Assembly: GCA_026389955.1 (NCBI GenBank)
Contig: JAPLGY010000233.1
Location: forward strand, 1 to 9,348
Direction of reading: 5' to 3'
Length of the DNA stretch: 9,348 bases
Source: Caldilinea sp.
Lineage (GTDB): Bacteria; Chloroflexota; Anaerolineae; Caldilineales; Caldilineaceae
This document shows positions 7,353 through 9,348 of this stretch, in pieces (position 1 is the stretch's first letter; each line of letters opens with the position of its first letter). Under the pieces are notes generated by a model. That model ran no database searches, was not told the origin of the DNA, and saw nothing but the letters and a program-made list of their open reading frames with translations. A program made the translations under genes and the position numbers.

Positions 7353-7380
7353 CCTATCACAGAGCCTCCAATCATGTCAA
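7353..7380 (-). promoter_or_regulatory. Candidate promoter of the importer operon
   Basis: On the minus strand a perfect TTGACA (7380-7375) is followed after 16 bp by GATAGG (7358-7353), with TGT directly before it, an extended -10 arrangement. The -10 matches the consensus only partly, so the call leans on the -35 and the TGn. Transcription would begin near 7346 and read the permease, ATPase and binding-protein genes. Confidence 0.4.
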
Positions 7381-7411
7381 CTCCCAATCAAGATTTTCTT
7401 TTCTGCAAGAC

Positions 7412-7440
7412 TTGACATCCAGCCGGGCACAGGACAGAAT
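7412..7440 (+). promoter_or_regulatory. Sigma70-type promoter of rnpB
   Basis: A perfect -35 TTGACA (7412-7417), a 17-bp spacer and CAGAAT (7435-7440, four of six matches to TATAAT) face the RNase P RNA gene. An AT-rich stretch (7391-7405) lies just upstream, where an UP element would sit. Transcription would start near 7447, about 48 nt before helix P1. Confidence 0.65.
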
Positions 7441-7494
7441 AGAAGTCAGGTAGCCTGGGTCCAGACAAAGACCCGCTGCAGCAGCTTAACAACT

Positions 7495-7962
7495 GAACCC
7501 AGAACAACGTGCGTCGTCGCTGCTGATCCGCTGTCAGCAGAGGAACTTCCCGACTCCTTTTCGGTACAGCCGAAACGATTGCCCCATGAAACAGCAAGTG
7601 GGGGCGCGGCACCGCAATCGGTGTCGTGACTACAACCGCAACAGAGAGCAAAGCCGCCGCCGTGCGCAGATCCTGCGCCGGCAGGTGAGGGGTGAAAGGG
7701 TGGGGTAAGAGCCCACCAGCGGTCGCCAGCAATGGCACCGGCTGGGCGAGCGTGCAATTGGGAGCAAGGCAAGTGGGTTCGGCCCGTCTTCGGACAGCTG
7801 AATCTTGCCGCAGCGGAAAGGGCGAAGCCAGGCAACACCTGGCAGGCTACGGACCGCCGCACAGCCAGTTCGGCGTGCGAGACAGATGACGACATACCCT
7901 GGCCGCCAGCAATGCTGGCGGCCAGGCGAACAGAATCGGGGGTACAACTTTGTTCTGGGTTC
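7495..7962 (+). ncRNA. rnpB: RNase P RNA (catalytic RNA of ribonuclease P), bacterial type A-like
   Basis: This RNA cuts the 5' leaders from pre-tRNAs together with RnpA. Landmarks appear in the correct order. P1 is 7495-7507 with 7950-7962, 13 bp, perfect. P2 is about 7509-7518 with 7888-7897. P3 is the hairpin 7520-7526/7534-7540. The 5' strand of P4 follows AGAGGAA (7540-7546 area). GCAACAGAGAGCAAA (7638-7652) is the conserved P10/P11 block. A P12 hairpin follows (gcgcag/ctgcgc, 7664-7676), then GGGTGAAAGGGTGGGGTAAG and the P13 stem GGTGGG/CCCACC. GGGAGCAAGGC (7760-7770) opens P15. AGATGA (7885-7889 region) precedes a P19 hairpin (7898-7926), and ACAGAA (7930-7935) opens the 3' strand of P4. 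At about 468 nt it is longer than the usual 350-400. P4 departs from consensus on both strands in a matched way, arguing for a working RNA rather than a relic. Exact ends depend on processing. Confidence 0.95.
7898..7926 (+). other. 13-bp P19 hairpin within rnpB
   Basis: Positions 7898-7910 and 7914-7926 are perfect inverse complements around the triloop AAT. The hairpin sits between the 3' strands of P2 and P4, where the optional helix P19 lies in RNase P RNAs. A perfect GC-rich stem of this length is long for P19. Confidence 0.75.
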
Positions 7963-7988
7963 TTTGTTCTGGGTTTTTTGTTCTGGGT
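7950..7988 (+). repeat. Three tandem 14-nt repeats carrying the P1 3' strand of rnpB
   Basis: TTGTTCTGGGT begins at 7950, 7964 and 7978, giving an exact 14-nt period. The first copy plus TC is the 13-nt partner of 7495-7507 in helix P1. Copies two and three keep 12 and 11 nt of the same strand, so each could in principle close P1. They probably arose by slippage or unequal exchange at the end of the gene. Confidence 0.9.
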
Positions 7989-8023
7989 GGAGGGTGCCCC
8001 TCGAGCGGAATCACCTCCCACCC
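7985..8023. terminator. Stem-loop between convergent rnpB and hydrolase genes
   Basis: GGGTGGAGG (7985-7993) pairs with CCTCCCACCC (8014-8023) with one bulged base, closing a 20-nt loop. It lies 10 nt past the hydrolase stop on the minus strand and just past the rnpB repeats on the plus strand. Neither side has a clear T-run, so it is a plausible two-way transcription barrier rather than a textbook intrinsic terminator. Confidence 0.5.
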
Positions 8024-8033
8024 AAAATCTCCC

Positions 8034-9348
8034 TTACTCCGACAGATCGGGCAGCGGATCGTCCGGCGACACAAAGGGACGGCGCAAGCTCTCCAGACAG
8101 CTGAGATTCAACGGACGATCCGGATACATGATGAAGTTGTAGGTCAGGTCGGTTGAACAGCGCGACTGGATGGTGGCGCCGTGCGTGAGCCCAGGAAAGG
8201 TCAGCATTTTGGCATTGGTCAAGGTTTCCATGACCAGCGCACCCGACTCCGCCGGCGTTGCCATGTCCAAGGCGCCGTTGACCACCAGGGTTGGAATGTC
8301 GCTCACCACACCAGGGGGAGGGGACGCATACCCGGAAGCTGCCAGCCCCAACGCCTCACAGCTGGCCTGCATGGTCGCCACCGAGCTGAGATCGTCGAGC
8401 AGCTGCGGCACAGCAAAGGAGCGATACTGTTCAAATGAGACTTCAGTGTCGATGCTGCTCGCCCGGTCGTTGCAGTTGACGATGAAAAGAAACGGCGCAT
8501 GCAAGCCAGTCAACTGACCAAAAAATTCACGGCTGATCAGCCCCGCAAAGACCTGACCGACCTCCTCGTCGGTCATCCCTTCCACCAGACGATCCATCTG
8601 CCGTTTTACGACCGGGGTGCCGATGTAGCTGTTCAACGACAGCAGACCGGCACGAGTCTGTTCGTCCGGAGCGACGATAAACCCTTCCAGCACACTTCCC
8701 AGGTTGGTGGCCGCACTGATATCCAACAGCTTGAGGTACCGATCCAGCATGAAGAGGTACATTTCAGGCGCAGACTGGGTGTTCTCCAGCGCTTCCCGGA
8801 TCAGGCTGGCTTCTAACCCGACCATCTCAAGCTGCGAAGCGGTCTCCCGCAGACTGATGGCGATCGACGTCAACTCTGGCACCCCAACCCCCAATTCCGA
8901 AACCGGCTCCTCGTCCGAGAGCACAGACGGATTCAGACTTCTTGCCGCCACAACAGCCGAAACGATCAGGCTGTATGTGGCACTCTCACCGCGTTCCAGT
9001 TCGTCGATCATGCGGGGCAGGTAGGGAAGCGAAGAATGAAAAATGATGATCGAGGCCGTCAACAGATCTCTCAAATCACTGCTGCCCAACACTTCCCCGT
9101 CGGCCAGTGTCAGCGGCTCTGCCTCCAACCTGGCCAGCAGATCGACCAGCCGCTGCCGAATGTTCGGGTAGGTGGCCGCACAGGCCTCGTCCGCCTCACA
9201 GTCGTCGAAGACCCGCAGGATGTTGTAGGCGAGAATCAACCCCTCATCGGTGTAATCGTAGTTCAGCGGGTACACCCCATCCACCACCGCACTGCGGATC
9301 GGCGGCAGATCCGCCTCTGGGTGGTCGGTATAATACTGCATGAGCGAG
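8034..9348 (-). CDS. Alpha/beta hydrolase, tripeptidyl-aminopeptidase type, N-terminus off the window
   Basis: About 437 C-terminal residues are visible and the frame is open to the window edge. The edge sequence SLMQYYTDHPEADLPPIRSA, followed by VVDGVYP, matches the segment right after the nucleophile elbow (G-x-S-x-G) of this family, so the catalytic serine lies a few residues beyond the edge. A long helical cap region follows. The C-terminal part, IPTLVVNGALDMATP with Asp at about 359 and FPGLTHGA with His at about 387 (counting from the Met at 9341), supplies the other two triad residues. The Cys pair near 395 and 415 is typical of the TAP C-terminal domain. The enzyme would cleave N-terminal amino acids or tripeptides, or small esters. 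Signal sequence and true start cannot be seen. It converges on rnpB and is not part of the importer operon, so a link to peptide uptake is speculative. Confidence 0.88.
   Translation of the reverse strand, partial: SLMQYYTDHPEADLPPIRSAVVDGVYPLNYDYTDEGLILAYNILRVFDDCEADEACAATYPNIRQRLVDLLARLEAEPLTLADGEVLGSSDLRDLLTASIIIFHSSLPYLPRMIDELERGESATYSLIVSAVVAARSLNPSVLSDEEPVSELGVGVPELTSIAISLRETASQLEMVGLEASLIREALENTQSAPEMYLFMLDRYLKLLDISAATNLGSVLEGFIVAPDEQTRAGLLSLNSYIGTPVVKRQMDRLVEGMTDEEVGQVFAGLISREFFGQLTGLHAPFLFIVNCNDRASSIDTEVSFEQYRSFAVPQLLDDLSSVATMQASCEALGLAASGYASPPPGVVSDIPTLVVNGALDMATPAESGALVMETLTNAKMLTFPGLTHGATIQSRCSTDLTYNFIMYPDRPLNLSCLESLRRPFVSPDDPLPDLSE

Noticed and set aside
6493..7629. Open frame of 378 codons on the plus strand
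   Set aside because: It spans the antisense of the DppB-type permease, both promoters and the 5' part of rnpB; the low-complexity, Arg/Gln/His-rich translation is typical of chance.
7811..7862. Circularly permuted rnpB or a second P4/P8 module (GCGGAAAGGGCG then GCCAGGCAACACCTGGC)
   Set aside because: The stretch resembles the canonical 5' CR-I/P8 region, but it cannot pair with the 3' P4 strand, while the 5' element at 7540-7553 pairs well and keeps the bulged U. The order P1-P2-P3-P4 is normal.
7950..7988. Short CRISPR-like array
   Set aside because: The units are 14 nt with at most 2-3 nt between copies, so there are no spacers; they are tandem copies of an rnpB helix strand.
7446..8142. 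Several open frames of 65-191 codons on both strands over the rnpB region
   Set aside because: They overlap the RNase P RNA, whose structure accounts for the sequence; none shows a protein motif or good start context.

Overview
The window looks like chromosomal DNA of a GC-rich bacterium, probably a member of the Chloroflexota (Anaerolineae/Caldilineae type). That assignment is an inference. It rests on the style of the substrate-binding lipoprotein (lipobox Cys followed by an Ala/Pro/Glu-rich linker), the GC-biased codon use with long antisense open frames, and the operon make-up. No marker in the window fixes the taxon.

Layout from right to left. At 8034-9348 (minus) lies the C-terminal part of an alpha/beta hydrolase of the tripeptidyl-aminopeptidase/proline-iminopeptidase type; its N-terminus and catalytic serine are off the window. 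Converging on it from the left is the main find: an RNase P RNA gene (rnpB) on the plus strand at about 7495-7962. It has its own sigma70-like promoter (TTGACA, 17 bp, CAGAAT) and all the expected landmarks: P1, P2 and P3, the ACAGAGAGC block, the GGTAAGAGC block, GGAGCAAGGC and a 3' ACAGAA. A stem-loop at 7985-8023 separates the two convergent genes.

Diverging from rnpB, on the minus strand, is a Dpp/Opp-type ABC importer operon. Its order is permease B (6088-7167), permease C (5170-6072), ATPase D (3998-5101), ATPase F (3003-3998, TGATG overlap with D), a 60-residue two-helix membrane protein (2817-2999) and the family-5 substrate-binding lipoprotein (927-2720). Together they form a complete importer. 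The lipoprotein captures substrate outside the cell, the two permeases form the channel, and the two ATPases drive transport. The substrate may be a peptide, an oligosaccharide or another small solute; nothing in the window decides this. After the binding protein come two stem-loops and then an MFS transporter that runs off the left edge (1-830).

The most unusual features are in rnpB. The catalytic P4 helix departs from the near-universal sequence on both strands in a compensatory way. The 3' strand of P1 is present in three tandem copies with a 14-nt period. The L15 region appears to lack the GGU motif that binds tRNA CCA ends.
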